Positions 44,725-53,871 of a DNA stretch of 64,000 bases are shown here, in pieces (the stretch's first letter is position 1; every line of letters starts with the position of its first letter). The notes under the pieces were generated by a model, which saw nothing but the letters and a program-made list of their open reading frames with translations, did not search any database and was not told where the DNA came from. The DNA is taken from positions 4,623,001-4,687,000 of the forward strand of contig NZ_CP015136.1 of the NCBI RefSeq assembly GCF_001618865.1, given 5' to 3'. The translations under genes were made by a program, and so were the position numbers. The stretch is from Luteitalea pratensis (GTDB lineage: Bacteria > Acidobacteriota > Vicinamibacteria > Vicinamibacterales > Vicinamibacteraceae).

Positions 44725-46845
44725 ATGAACCGGTGCCTGTCCCGCTGCGCGGCCGCTGCCGTCCTCCTGCTGCTTCCCGCCATCACGCGTGCCCAGTCTC
44801 ACGATCACGCCTGCCTCGACGACGCCTGCACCCGCCTGGCCCTTGGGGCGACTGGCGAGGGGGCTGGTGCCGTCGCCGGCGAGGCGCCACGATTCGGCAC
44901 GTGGGGAATTGACCTGTCGGGCATGGACACATCGGTGAAGCCCGGCACCGACTTCTTCCGGTACGTCAACGGCGCCTGGGCGGACCGCACGACGATTCCG
45001 CCCGACCGCACCACGTTCGGCTCGGCAGCCGTCCTGCGCGATATCGCCGAGGGCCAGGTCCGCGCGCTGCTCGATGAATGGGCGGCGGCCACATCCCTCG
45101 CGGCCGGCTCCGACGAGGCGAAGCTCGCGCGGCTGTACCGCAGCTTCCTGGACGAAGCCGCGGCCGAACGGCGCGATGCCACTCCGCTCGCCCCGAGACT
45201 TGCCGCGATCCGCGCCGCCACGACCTGCGAGGCGCTGGCCACCCTGATGGGCGAGACGTCGCGGGGCGCGGGCGCTGCCGTCTTTGCCGCGGGCGTCAGC
45301 GACGACATGCGCAATCCGGAGCAGTACACCCTTTACCTGTCGCAGTCGGGCCTGGGCCTGCAGGATCGCGAGTTCTACCTGCGCGACAACTTCGCGCCCC
45401 AGAAGAAGGCGTACCGCGAGTACGTGGCACGCATGCTGGGGCTCGCTGGATGGACCACGCCCGAGGCCGCGGCCGACGCCGTGATCGCCTTCGAGACCCG
45501 TATCGCGGAGGCGCACTGGACGCGGGCCGAAAGCCGCAATCGCGACAAGACGTACAACCCGACGACGTGGACCGCGCTCGCCAGCAGCGCACCGGGGTTC
45601 GCGTGGCAGGCATTTGCCAGGGCGGCCGGCATCGACGGTGCGCCCAAGGTGGTCGTCCGCCAGGACACGGCCATCCCGAAGATTGCGGCGATCGTCGGCG
45701 AGACGCCGGTGGACACGCTGCAGGCCTGGCAGGCGTTCCGCACGATTGACCAAGCAGCGCCGTACCTGTCGGCGCGCTTCGTGACCGCGCACTGGGAGTT
45801 CCGCTCGATGTTCCTGCAGGGCGCGCAGGAACCACGGGCCCGCTGGAAGCGCGCCGTCGCGTTCGCCGAGGCCGGTATGGGCGAGGCAATCGGTCGCACG
45901 TACGTCGCGCGTCACTTCCCTCCCGACTCGAAGGCGAAGATGGAGCGACTCGTCGCCGGACTGCGCGAGGCCATGCGCATGCGCATCGAGGCGCTGCCCT
46001 GGATGGAGCCGGCCACCAAGGCCGCGGCGCTCGAGAAGTTGGCGAGCTTCGGCGTCAAGATCGGCTACCCGTCCGAGTGGCGGGACTACAAGGCGCTGGA
46101 GGTGACAGGCGAACTGTTCGCGAATTGGGAGCGGGTCGCGGCGTTCGAATGGGCGCGGGACGTCGCCCGCATCGGCCGGCCAGTCGACGAGGACGAATGG
46201 GGGATGACGCCGCAGACCGTCAACGCCTACTACTCCGCTGCCAAGAACGAGATCGTCTTCCCGGCCGCGATTCTCCAGCCGCCGTACTTCGACCCCCAGG
46301 CCGATATGGCCGTCAACTACGGCGCCATCGGCGGCGTGATCGGGCACGAGCTGACGCACGGCTTCGACGACCAGGGCCGCAAGTCCGATGGCAAGGGCGT
46401 CCTGCGCGACTGGTGGACACCCGATGATGCGAAACGCTTCGAGGCGCAAGCCGATCGGCTCGGCGCCCAGTACGAGGCATACGTGTTCCCCACGCTGCCC
46501 GGTATGAAGCTGACCGCCCGCATCGTCATGGGTGAGAACATCGCCGACCTTGGCGGCGTGCTGCTCGGCCTCGATGCGTACCAGTTGTCGCTGCAGGGGA
46601 AGCCGGCGCCGGTGCTCGATGGCTTCACCGGCACGCAGCGGGTGTTCCTCGGGTGGGCACAGGCCTGGCGGATCAAGTCGCGCGACGACGCCTTGCGGCA
46701 GCAGATCGTGAACGACTCGCATTCGCCAGGGTTCATCCGCGCGTTCGCGCCCCTGCGCAACGTGGACGCCTGGTACGAGGCGTTCGACGTCAAGCCCGGA
46801 GAAGCGCTGTACATCGCGCCCGAGCAGCGCGTTCGTATCTGGTGA
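44725..46845 (+). CDS. M13 (neprilysin-like) metallopeptidase, secreted
   Basis: Zinc oligopeptidase of 706 residues of the PepO/neprilysin family. A signal peptide ends near AITRAQS. The N-terminal M13 domain starts with GTDFFRYVNGAW. The catalytic HELTH motif is at H541-H545, the third ligand lies in GENIADLGG, and the substrate strand VNAYYSAAKNEIVFPAAIL is present. The C-terminal VRIW is typical. A TTG two codons upstream could also be used. It converges on the large repeat protein, with a strong hairpin between them. Confidence 0.95.
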   Translation: MNRCLSRCAAAAVLLLLPAITRAQSHDHACLDDACTRLALGATGEGAGAVAGEAPRFGTWGIDLSGMDTSVKPGTDFFRYVNGAWADRTTIPPDRTTFGSAAVLRDIAEGQVRALLDEWAAATSLAAGSDEAKLARLYRSFLDEAAAERRDATPLAPRLAAIRAATTCEALATLMGETSRGAGAAVFAAGVSDDMRNPEQYTLYLSQSGLGLQDREFYLRDNFAPQKKAYREYVARMLGLAGWTTPEAAADAVIAFETRIAEAHWTRAESRNRDKTYNPTTWTALASSAPGFAWQAFARAAGIDGAPKVVVRQDTAIPKIAAIVGETPVDTLQAWQAFRTIDQAAPYLSARFVTAHWEFRSMFLQGAQEPRARWKRAVAFAEAGMGEAIGRTYVARHFPPDSKAKMERLVAGLREAMRMRIEALPWMEPATKAAALEKLASFGVKIGYPSEWRDYKALEVTGELFANWERVAAFEWARDVARIGRPVDEDEWGMTPQTVNAYYSAAKNEIVFPAAILQPPYFDPQADMAVNYGAIGGVIGHELTHGFDDQGRKSDGKGVLRDWWTPDDAKRFEAQADRLGAQYEAYVFPTLPGMKLTARIVMGENIADLGGVLLGLDAYQLSLQGKPAPVLDGFTGTQRVFLGWAQAWRIKSRDDALRQQIVNDSHSPGFIRAFAPLRNVDAWYEAFDVKPGEALYIAPEQRVRIW

Positions 46846-46852
46846 TTCGCCC

Positions 46853-46882
46853 CGATGCCCGTACCACCCGGTACGGGCATCG
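46853..46882. terminator. 13-bp stem-loop between convergent genes
   Basis: CGATGCCCGTACC (46853-46865), loop ACCC, GGTACGGGCATCG (46870-46882): a perfect 13-bp stem, eight bases after the M13 peptidase stop. There is no T-tract. A run of GGGAACC-like units follows (46881-46940). It can fold on both strands and could serve both converging genes. Confidence 0.5.
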
Positions 46883-46947
46883 GAACCGGGAACCGGGAAC
46901 CGGGAATCGGGAACCGGAAACGGGAACCGGAAGTCGGGAGTCGCCGA

Positions 46948-48933
46948 CTACTTGAGGCGCGTCGCGAGGACGTTGGTGCCGCTGGCCCAGCGTTGCCCGG
47001 GCCCATCGGCATACATCGCACGTTCGACGACGATCGGGGCGGGCGTCTCGCCGAGGCTCTCGATGAGCGCGCCGCAGCGCTCCCCGGCCGCCTCCGGAAA
47101 CGCATCCGCGACGCTGACGCCGAACCGGCTGCCGGCCGCAACCGGAAACTCCCGGCTCACGGCCGGCAGCCCCGGCCTGAACAGCAGCGTCACGCGCACG
47201 CGCGCCTCCTGCTCCGACGTGTTGGCAACGAGGAGGTAGGTCGCGGTCGCCGTCAGGTCGGTGGAGACCTCGCCATCGGCCACCGCCCAACGGGTGCCCG
47301 TCTCAGTGGCACCGGGCGAGTTGTGCGCTTCGGTCCACGTTCGCGAGTCGCCGGGCCACCACATCGACCGTTCCACGACGATCGGCGTGTCGTCCACCGA
47401 CTCCACGATGGCGGACACCGCCGTGTCGGCGAGCGGGCCACCCTCCTGGTCCACCCAGATCGTGTAGCGTTGCGACGGACCGACATGATGGAGGCGGCGC
47501 TCCCGCGTCCCGTCAGGCAGCAGGTACGTGACCTGCACGTCGGTTCCGTGATCGGCAGGGTTCGCGATGAGCAGGAACAGGTCGAAGAATGGCCCGGTGG
47601 CGCCTTCGGCGAAATACCAGCGAGTCGCAGGCGCGGTGACGCCGGCGCTCTCGTGACCAGCCGCGAACGTGGTGCCTTGCCGGCTGTCGTACATCGCGCG
47701 CTCGACGACGATGCCGGCACCATCGAGTGTCTCCACGATCGCGGAGACTTCCGTGTTGTTCAGCGCCTGTGCCCCCGTCGCGCCGAACACCTCCTGGTCG
47801 ACCCACACGCTCGTCCGGCTTCGCGGCGGCAACTCGTAGATCTTCTCGAGCACCTCTCCCACCGGCCGCAGGTAGCGGATGCGCGCCGACACCGTGCGCT
47901 CCTGCGGGTTCAGCAACAGGTAGAACAGATCGAAGCCGGCATGCGTCGCCCCTTCAGCGAGGTACCAGCGCGGCGCGGGCCCGGCCACGCTCGTCTCGGC
48001 ATGCGAGCCGTAGGCCACGCCCCCCGGCGCATGCCAGGACATCGTGCGATCGATCACGAGCGGCGTGTCGCTCTCGACGATCGTCGCAAACGATCGGCCA
48101 GCAAGTCCGGCGAACTGTCCGGCGTCGATGCGCGCGCTCGAGAGAGGCGCGACCTCGGCAACGTGGGGTACGACGACGCCGTCCTCGCGCAGGAACTGCA
48201 CCGAAGCATGCGCCATCCGTCCGCCCGGGTTTGCCAGGACAAGACGCGTGTCGAAGAAGTCGCTGGCCGCCCCCTCGGCGAGATAGCGCGTGTAGGAGGA
48301 CGGCGCCGTGTCGTCGCCCCGCTCGAAGATGGCACGCACGGTGGTCGCCGTGTCGAGCCTCACCGTGCAGGATCCATCGCCGCTGCAGTCGGCACCCAGC
48401 CACCCGACGAATCGATGACCCGGCGCGGCCGAGGCCGCCAGCGTCACGGGCGTACCGCGTGGCAGTGCCGCGGCACATGTGGTGCCGCAGTCGATGCCGG
48501 CGGGCGAGCTGGCGACAGTGCCGCCCTCGCTGGCGCCCTCCACCGTGAGCATGACGTCAGGCCACTCTGCGGCGAGGAGGCTCACGACGTCGGGAGTGGC
48601 GGCTCGGGGTGGTCCCGGGGCCACCACCGACAACTCGTTGGAGGGACCGCTTCGTCGGCCCTGTGCATCGACGGCGCGGACCGTGAAGTAGTAGCGGAGA
48701 CCGGGCCTCAACCCTGTGGCTTCGAACGAGGTCGTGCCTCGCGGCACGGTCGCCGAGACGACGGCGGCGCCCGGTGCCGGTCCCCACTCCACGACGTATG
48801 AAACGTCGGGCGTCTGGATCGGCGGGTCCCAAAAGAGCAGGGCGCTGGCCTGTGCGTTCGCCGGCGACGGCGACGCCATGGCAACGGCGACAAAGAGGAC
48901 AAGGATCGTGGCGCGTCGGACACACGCGCCCAT
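46948..48933 (-). CDS. Large secreted protein: FN3, InlB-B-like and repeated WYLAEGAT modules
   Basis: Protein of about 661 residues; I use the ATG at 48933, which puts the signal peptide (ending SPANAQ) at the N-terminus. After it comes a fibronectin type III domain (about 30-115). A divergent InlB B-repeat follows (around 140-205), with GTTCAAALPRGTPVTLAA and GHRFVGWLGADCSG. Four related modules of about 110 residues come next, each opening RYLAEGAA, RWYLAEGATHAGFD, RWYFAEGATGPFFD or RWAVADGE and containing VVERAMY or VIDRTMSW. These modules resemble those of Acidobacterial/actinobacterial surface proteins. Adhesion or matrix role inferred. Confidence 0.75.
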   Translation of the reverse strand: MGACVRRATILVLFVAVAMASPSPANAQASALLFWDPPIQTPDVSYVVEWGPAPGAAVVSATVPRGTTSFEATGLRPGLRYYFTVRAVDAQGRRSGPSNELSVVAPGPPRAATPDVVSLLAAEWPDVMLTVEGASEGGTVASSPAGIDCGTTCAAALPRGTPVTLAASAAPGHRFVGWLGADCSGDGSCTVRLDTATTVRAIFERGDDTAPSSYTRYLAEGAASDFFDTRLVLANPGGRMAHASVQFLREDGVVVPHVAEVAPLSSARIDAGQFAGLAGRSFATIVESDTPLVIDRTMSWHAPGGVAYGSHAETSVAGPAPRWYLAEGATHAGFDLFYLLLNPQERTVSARIRYLRPVGEVLEKIYELPPRSRTSVWVDQEVFGATGAQALNNTEVSAIVETLDGAGIVVERAMYDSRQGTTFAAGHESAGVTAPATRWYFAEGATGPFFDLFLLIANPADHGTDVQVTYLLPDGTRERRLHHVGPSQRYTIWVDQEGGPLADTAVSAIVESVDDTPIVVERSMWWPGDSRTWTEAHNSPGATETGTRWAVADGEVSTDLTATATYLLVANTSEQEARVRVTLLFRPGLPAVSREFPVAAGSRFGVSVADAFPEAAGERCGALIESLGETPAPIVVERAMYADGPGQRWASGTNVLATRLK

Positions 48934-49202
48934 CAGGCAGGCGAGCCGAGGCTCGCGAATCACATTGAGTTCGTACACGAGATTGGGGGTGACGGACGCC
49001 CTCCATGGGCGCCCTCCCCCTTGCTTGAGCAAATGTCGGGCCCGCGCCTCGGCAGCGGCACGTAGTGCGATGTACCGCAGGAATCTACGGAAAATCGCCC
49101 GAACCGTTTACCGCGTGCGCCTGGTCCGACTCGTGCCCGACGCGAATCACGTCAGATTCGACAAGCCAGAGTTACACAGCCGTCACAAGGATGGCAGCCA
49201 GA
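48934..49202. other. Intergenic gap, no gene seen
   Basis: About 270 bases upstream of the large repeat protein. A short open extension of that gene covers part of it (to 49032), but no independent gene, tRNA or recognised structure is visible. Confidence 0.5.
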
Positions 49203-49735
49203 TCAGGGCTGCACTTGGTCGGCGCCAATGTCGGCGGCGACTCCGGCCGGCCGCAACTGCCCTTCGGCGTCCGTGTCCGCGAAGGTCGTGAACACGCCCT
49301 GGTCGATCGCGGCACGTGCGGCATCAATTCGCAGGCGCAAGTCCTCTCACGCAGGGGCGATGAACATCGTCGCGTCCGCGGTCGAGAGATTGCGCACGAT
49401 CATGTTGTTGCGCACGATGCCGCCCGTGTGCTGGTTCGGGGTCCGATCGTCGAGGCCCAGCACGATCTCGCGGGTCGTGTTGATGAAGACGTTGCGCTCG
49501 ACGACGGTGCCGCCACTGCCCTGCACACGGCCAGCGACGGTCCGAAGAGCACGCGTGCCCGCGGCTTACGTCGAGAAAGCGGTTGCCACGGATGATCCAT
49601 TGGCGCCCGCCCGGGATGTCGAGGCCTGTCGGCATGTTCCTGCCCAGGCCCGCGTACTCGAAGGCGCATGCCTCGATCAGCCCTCAGGGGCGGCGGTACG
49701 CAGAGCAAGACTCGCGCCCATTGGCGCAAGACAAG
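49203..49735 (-). pseudogene. Decayed right-handed parallel beta-helix protein gene
   Basis: Three pieces in different minus-strand frames read as one beta-helix protein. The pieces are CAFEYAGLGRNMPTGLD with RQWIIRGNRFLDVS (about 49690-49570), TVVERNVFINTTREIVLG with IVRNNMIVRNLS (49525-49350), and the C-terminal IDAARAAIDQGVF with AAIGADQ-type ending ADIGADQVQP (to 49203). N/I ladder motifs (NRF, NVFIN, NNMIV) are those of pectate-lyase-like folds. At least two frame breaks and a deletion (around 49345) separate the parts, and no N-terminus is found. Probably once a secreted polysaccharide lyase-like enzyme. Confidence 0.75.
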
Positions 49736-49829
49736 TCTGTGAGCGCAGCGCCCAGTCCATTTCGAACGGCTGGGTATTGAAACGTGTCTTGGCCGCGGTG
49801 CGTTCTTTACACGCAGTAACGAACCGGGC

Positions 49830-50585
49830 TCATCCTCGCCCGAGGTATGGCATGCCCGTTGCCATCACGGTAATGAATGGCACGTTGGCTTCGACTGGCA
49901 GCCCGGCCATGAACATCACCGCATCAACGACGTGCGAGAGATCGAGGAGGGGCTCGACGGCCGTCGTTCCGTTGGGCTGGAGGACGCCGTGGGCATAGCC
50001 GCGCGCCATGTCGGTGGCGGCATTGCCGATGTCAATCTGCCCGCAGGCGATGTTGAACGCGCGCCCGTCGAGGGCCGTCGCGCGCGTGAGTCCCGTGACC
50101 GCGTGCTTGGTCGCGGCATATGGGGCGGCATGCGGTCGGGGGACGTGCGCGGCGATCGATCCGTTGTTGATGATCCGTCCGCCGCGCGGCACCTGGGCCT
50201 TCATGATTCGGAAGGCCTCCTGCGTACACAGGAAAACGCCGGTGAGGTTGACGCCGACCACCTGCTGCCACTGATCGAAGCTCACGTCCTCGAGGGGAAC
50301 GGCAGGGGCCGTCACGCCGGCGTTGTTGAACAGCACGTCGAGGCGGCCGTACGCGACGCGGGTGCGAGCAAAGACGTCACGCACGGCGTCGGGCTGGGTC
50401 ACGTCCGCCGGCAGGACCAGTGCGGCACCCGGTGTCGGGCCCGCCTCTGCGACCGTCTCCTCGAGTGCCGAGGCGCGACGCCCGACCAATGCCACCGCAT
50501 AGCCGGCCCGCATCAGGCCAACCGCCACGGCCCGGCCGATCCCGCTGCCGGCGCCGGTCACGAGTGCAATGCGCGCTGGTGCCAT
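49830..50585 (-). CDS. SDR family oxidoreductase
   Basis: Short-chain dehydrogenase of 251 residues. Cofactor motif TGAGSGIG (about 10-17), NNAG with the LFNNAGV strand, catalytic Ser in [10 protein letters not shown], and YAATK (Tyr, Lys). The remainder is typical ([21 protein letters not shown]). ATG at 50585, divergent from the DenD-like gene with 52 bases between starts, so the two probably share a control region. Substrate unknown. Confidence 0.92.
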   Translation of the reverse strand: MAPARIALVTGAGSGIGRAVAVGLMRAGYAVALVGRRASALEETVAEAGPTPGAALVLPADVTQPDAVRDVFARTRVAYGRLDVLFNNAGVTAPAVPLEDVSFDQWQQVVGVNLTGVFLCTQEAFRIMKAQVPRGGRIINNGSIAAHVPRPHAAPYAATKHAVTGLTRATALDGRAFNIACGQIDIGNAATDMARGYAHGVLQPNGTTAVEPLLDLSHVVDAVMFMAGLPVEANVPFITVMATGMPYLGRG

Positions 50586-50637
50586 CACGGCGCGAACGGT
50601 AGCATGGGCTGGCCGCTTCACGCAGGAGATCCCCTCG

Positions 50638-51588
50638 ATGACCGTTCTCGTCACCGGCGGTGCCGGCTTCCTCGGCACGCGTCTCATTCGTTCCCTGCTC
50701 GCCGGCGCGAGCGGTCCCGCGCCGACGCGCGTGATCTGCGTCGACCAGGTTGCCAGCGCCGTCGACGACACGCGCGTCGTGTCGGTGATCGGCAGCGTGG
50801 CCGATCCCGGCGTCCTGCGGGCGGCCGTACCGCCTGACATCACCACGATCTGGCACCTGGCCGCCGTCCTGAGTGGCCAGTCCGAGGCAGAGCCCGACCT
50901 CGCGATGGCGGTGAACGTCGGCGGAACGGAGGCGCTGCTCGACGCGTGCCGGACGGCGGCGCGGCCACCACGATTCGTGTTCTCGAGCACGGTTGCCGTG
51001 TTTGGCGGGCCCCTGCCCGCGGTCGTGCCCGAGGACCACGCGTTGCGTCCGGCGTCCACCTACGGCACCACGAAGGCCATCGCGGAACTGCTCGTCCTCG
51101 AGGCCAGCCGGCGCGGCCTGATCGACGGTATCGCCTGCCGCGTGCCCACCGTGTCGGTGCGTCCGGGCCGGCCGAACTCGGCGATGTCGAGTTTCGTGAG
51201 CGGCATCGTCCGCGAGCCACTGGCCGGCATCGAGAGCGTCTGTCCGGTGCCGCTCGATACGCGCCTGTGGGTCTCCTCGCCGACGGTCACGACGTCGAAT
51301 CTCGCGCATGCGGGGCGTCTGCCTGCCGGGATGCTCCAAGAGGTCCGCTCGATCAACCTGCCAGGCATCTGCGTGACGCCGGCGCAACTACTCGACAGCC
51401 TCGAGCGCGCGGCCGGTGCCGCCGTCCGCAACCTCGTGCGGCTCGAACCGGATGCACGCGTCGCCGCCGTGGTCGAAGGCTGGCCGGGCGCCATCGATGC
51501 GTCGCGCGCACTGCGGCTCGGCTTCTCGGCCGATCAAAATGCGGATGCGCTCGTCACGCAGTTCATCGGCGAACGCGCCTCGTCGTAA
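50638..51588 (+). CDS. denD: NAD-dependent epimerase/dehydratase, D-erythronate dehydrogenase-like
   Basis: Extended SDR of 316 residues: [13 protein letters not shown] (4-16), WHLAAVLSG, the catalytic [10 protein letters not shown] and YGTTK, and an active-site segment [19 protein letters not shown]. The order and the P-N-S-A-MSSF loop match DenD, which oxidises D-erythronate at C2. The other den genes (kinase, isomerase) are absent, so the assignment to that pathway is by family resemblance only. ATG with AGGAG 10 bases upstream. Confidence 0.8.
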   Translation: MTVLVTGGAGFLGTRLIRSLLAGASGPAPTRVICVDQVASAVDDTRVVSVIGSVADPGVLRAAVPPDITTIWHLAAVLSGQSEAEPDLAMAVNVGGTEALLDACRTAARPPRFVFSSTVAVFGGPLPAVVPEDHALRPASTYGTTKAIAELLVLEASRRGLIDGIACRVPTVSVRPGRPNSAMSSFVSGIVREPLAGIESVCPVPLDTRLWVSSPTVTTSNLAHAGRLPAGMLQEVRSINLPGICVTPAQLLDSLERAAGAAVRNLVRLEPDARVAAVVEGWPGAIDASRALRLGFSADQNADALVTQFIGERASS

Positions 51589-51607
51589 CGCACCGCTCGG
51601 CAGGCAC

Positions 51608-53527
51608 TCAGCGCCAGCGTATCTCGTCGGGCGACAGGAGCGGGCGTGCCTCGCCCTCGGGCGCGGTCCCGAACACGTCGTGCGCGGTCAGCGACCCGAA
51701 ACGCAGGCCGGCGCGCTCCTCGATGGCGCTGATCGGTACCTGGTACGTCTCGTAGGCGCCGAACACCGTCTCCTGGTGCGGCAGGAAGCCGCGTTGCGAC
51801 AGGATGTAGCCAGAGACGCTGAGCACGTGCGTCTCGTCGTGGACGAAGACGATCACCTTCCAGAACTCGAGCGGCACGGCCACGTCTTCAAAGATCGGGT
51901 CGTCATCGCGCAGCACCGGCCCGGTCATCACCGAGATCTTCTGGTCGTCTTCGCGCGCGTTCTGCAGCGCGTAGTCCTCGAGCGACAGCCAGATGCCGGC
52001 GTTGAAGGGCTGCATCTGCGGGACGGCGTTGGCGAGATGCATCGAATCGGTGTTGCCCTCGTCGGCCTCGGCGCGTGTCGGTCCCCACGCCGGGTCTTCG
52101 CGACGCGTCATGTGGCCGCGACTGAAGCGCGGCGCGTTGCCATAGACCGGCCCCGACAGCTGCGCCGCCTCGGAAAAGCGAGGATCGAAACGCCAGTCAC
52201 GTCGGCGCAGGTGGCCGATGCTCGTGGCTCCATCGATGTTGACCGCGCTCAGGTAGCACATCCGGCGATTGATGCTCATCACGACCGAGAAGTGCCGGTA
52301 CGGCATCGCCTTGAGCGCCTGCCCCTGCCACGTCACCTCGAGCACATCGTCGGCACGCACGACGTCGGGCAGCGGCGCCTCGGGCTGGTCGGGGCCGAGG
52401 AAGTCGGCGCGGTAGCCGTCTCTCGTCTCGTAACCAGTCGCTTCCGGAAAGAACGGCCGTGGCTCGACGCCGACCGCGACGCCGACTGGCATTGCAGGGA
52501 CGACGACCAGCGGTGTCGCGGCCGCAATGGCGTCGAGCACGTAACTGCCGCGCACCGCATAGTTGGCGCGTTCGAGTGCGCCCGCGAAGTGCACGCCGAC
52601 GGCCCCGCCCGTCTCGAGATCGATGACCACCGATCCCGAGCTGCCGCCGAGTGTCGTGGCGTCATGGCCAAAGGCCCAGGCGCCGTCCGGCATCGGCCCG
52701 ATCTTGCCGGGCGAGAAACGTTTGACGCCGTAGATGCCGCCGAACAGGCGCCGCGCCGTGGCAATGCTGCCAGAGCCGATCGGGTCCTCGGCCGGGAACC
52801 CCACCACGGCGATGTCGCGCCCCAGGTCGAGCGGCACGTCGACGAAAGGGATCGGCGCAGGCAACCGCACCCCCTGCCCGGGCGACAGACGCAGCAACGC
52901 GAGATCGGGTGCCTGCGCGTCGGTGAGATCGGCGAGGTACATCACCTGGTCCACGCCGATCTCGAACTCCTCCGGCTCACCCGCGTCGACGTACTCCTCG
53001 CGCAGGTCCACGCAGGCCGACATCGCGGCGTCGCCAAACGTTCGCCGGAACACCAGGTGCGACTCCTGGCGCGCCACGAACTCCGCCGCCACGTGTGCGT
53101 TGGTCACCACGAGGTTCTCGGCGACGATCCACGCCGTGCCCGCCTGCTGCAGGCGCGGATGTCCGGAGAGTTCCACGCGGCCGACACTCGCGAGGCGCGA
53201 TTCGTACCGCACGCGCGTGGCCTCGATGCGACGACGGAGTTCCGGGGATTCCGGCAGCTGGATGCGGTTGCGCTGCACGAGCATCGACGGGCGACCGTGC
53301 GCGAGGACGACGGCCTCGACGTGGAAGCGGCCATCGGCCTCGGCGCTGCTGCGCGCCCGTGCGTTCCAGCCGGGTTCGCCCTCGACAAACGCCCTGATGG
53401 ACGCCGTGCTCACGCCCGCACGTGCGGCTGGCGCTGGCGTCACGTTCCGTTGGGCCATCGCCAGCAGCTCGCGCGCGATGGCGGGGTCGGTCGACAGAAG
53501 AGCCTCGGCTCGCTCACGGAGAGTCAT
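51608..53527 (-). CDS. Trypsin-like protease fused to DNA/RNA non-specific endonuclease
   Basis: Protein of 639 residues without a signal peptide. Residues 1-115 are helical and unassigned. Residues 120-340 are a chymotrypsin-fold protease: GTAWIVAENLVVTNAHV (His145), DLALLRL (Asp208) and GGSSGSVV (Ser297). Residues about 370-620 are a NUC-type beta-beta-alpha metal nuclease: RRRDWRFDPRF, the active-site SRGHMTRR (His472, with Ser replacing the usual Asp of DRGH), then the metal Asn in HLANAVPQMQPFN and the EVWV-equivalent VMTGPVL. Both catalytic sets look intact. Such fusions suggest a conflict or toxin-type effector; no partner gene is adjacent. Confidence 0.88.
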   Translation of the reverse strand: MTLRERAEALLSTDPAIARELLAMAQRNVTPAPAARAGVSTASIRAFVEGEPGWNARARSSAEADGRFHVEAVVLAHGRPSMLVQRNRIQLPESPELRRRIEATRVRYESRLASVGRVELSGHPRLQQAGTAWIVAENLVVTNAHVAAEFVARQESHLVFRRTFGDAAMSACVDLREEYVDAGEPEEFEIGVDQVMYLADLTDAQAPDLALLRLSPGQGVRLPAPIPFVDVPLDLGRDIAVVGFPAEDPIGSGSIATARRLFGGIYGVKRFSPGKIGPMPDGAWAFGHDATTLGGSSGSVVIDLETGGAVGVHFAGALERANYAVRGSYVLDAIAAATPLVVVPAMPVGVAVGVEPRPFFPEATGYETRDGYRADFLGPDQPEAPLPDVVRADDVLEVTWQGQALKAMPYRHFSVVMSINRRMCYLSAVNIDGATSIGHLRRRDWRFDPRFSEAAQLSGPVYGNAPRFSRGHMTRREDPAWGPTRAEADEGNTDSMHLANAVPQMQPFNAGIWLSLEDYALQNAREDDQKISVMTGPVLRDDDPIFEDVAVPLEFWKVIVFVHDETHVLSVSGYILSQRGFLPHQETVFGAYETYQVPISAIEERAGLRFGSLTAHDVFGTAPEGEARPLLSPDEIRWR

Positions 53528-53710
53528 GATCGATCAACGCTGGAGCGGGCCGCGGGCGTACATCGGGCAGTACGGCAACGGGTGCCGGGTACCGGGTACC
53601 GGGAATCGGAAATGGGCCGTGGGCTGGGATTGGGGACTGGCGTGGTTTGCTTTCGACATTCCCGGCATTCGCGGCATGGCGGCATTACGGGGGCTGTCAT
53701 ACGGCCGGTC

Positions 53711-53766
53711 GTAGCCGTCGACCTTCCGCCTTCGCCAAGGCTACGGCGGACAACTCAGGTCGACGG
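53711..53766. repeat. Dispersed palindromic repeat (CCGTCGACCT family), copy 2
   Basis: Outer arms CCGTCGACCT (53715-53724) and AGGTCGACGG (53757-53766) are identical to those at 30600-30655. The inside here carries a second small hairpin, CCGCC to GGCGG. Confidence 0.75.
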
Positions 53767-53800
53767 AAAACGACGCGCTCGCGGATGAGGGCGGAACGTA

Positions 53801-53841
53801 GCGTTCGGCGTTCGACGTTCGGCGTTCGACGTTCGGCGTTC
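53801..53841. repeat. 14-base tandem repeat GTTCGGCGTTCGAC
   Basis: Two full units and a third partial one, perfect in sequence, 30 bases downstream of the nitrilase-family stop. Confidence 0.8.
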
Positions 53842-53871
53842 ATCATGGGCCTGTCCCACCCCCGCGTCTCC

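Larger units (their letters stand above)
53528..53871. other. Repeat-packed intergenic gap, no gene seen
   Basis: In order: GGGTACC units (53583-53603), a TTCGACATTCCCGGCATTC run (53652-53685), the second CCGTCGACCT palindromic repeat (53711-53766), and a 14-base tandem repeat GTTCGGCGTTCGAC (53801-53841, almost three units). No coding frame is convincing. Confidence 0.75.

Noticed and set aside
44617-46722. Minus-strand frame of 701 codons opposite the M13 peptidase
   Set aside because: The peptidase has HELTH and ENIADLGG; the antisense frame has no motif.
46855-48801. Plus-strand open frame of 648 codons opposite the large surface protein
   Set aside because: The minus strand has a signal peptide, FN3 and repeated modules; the plus frame is Arg-rich with none.
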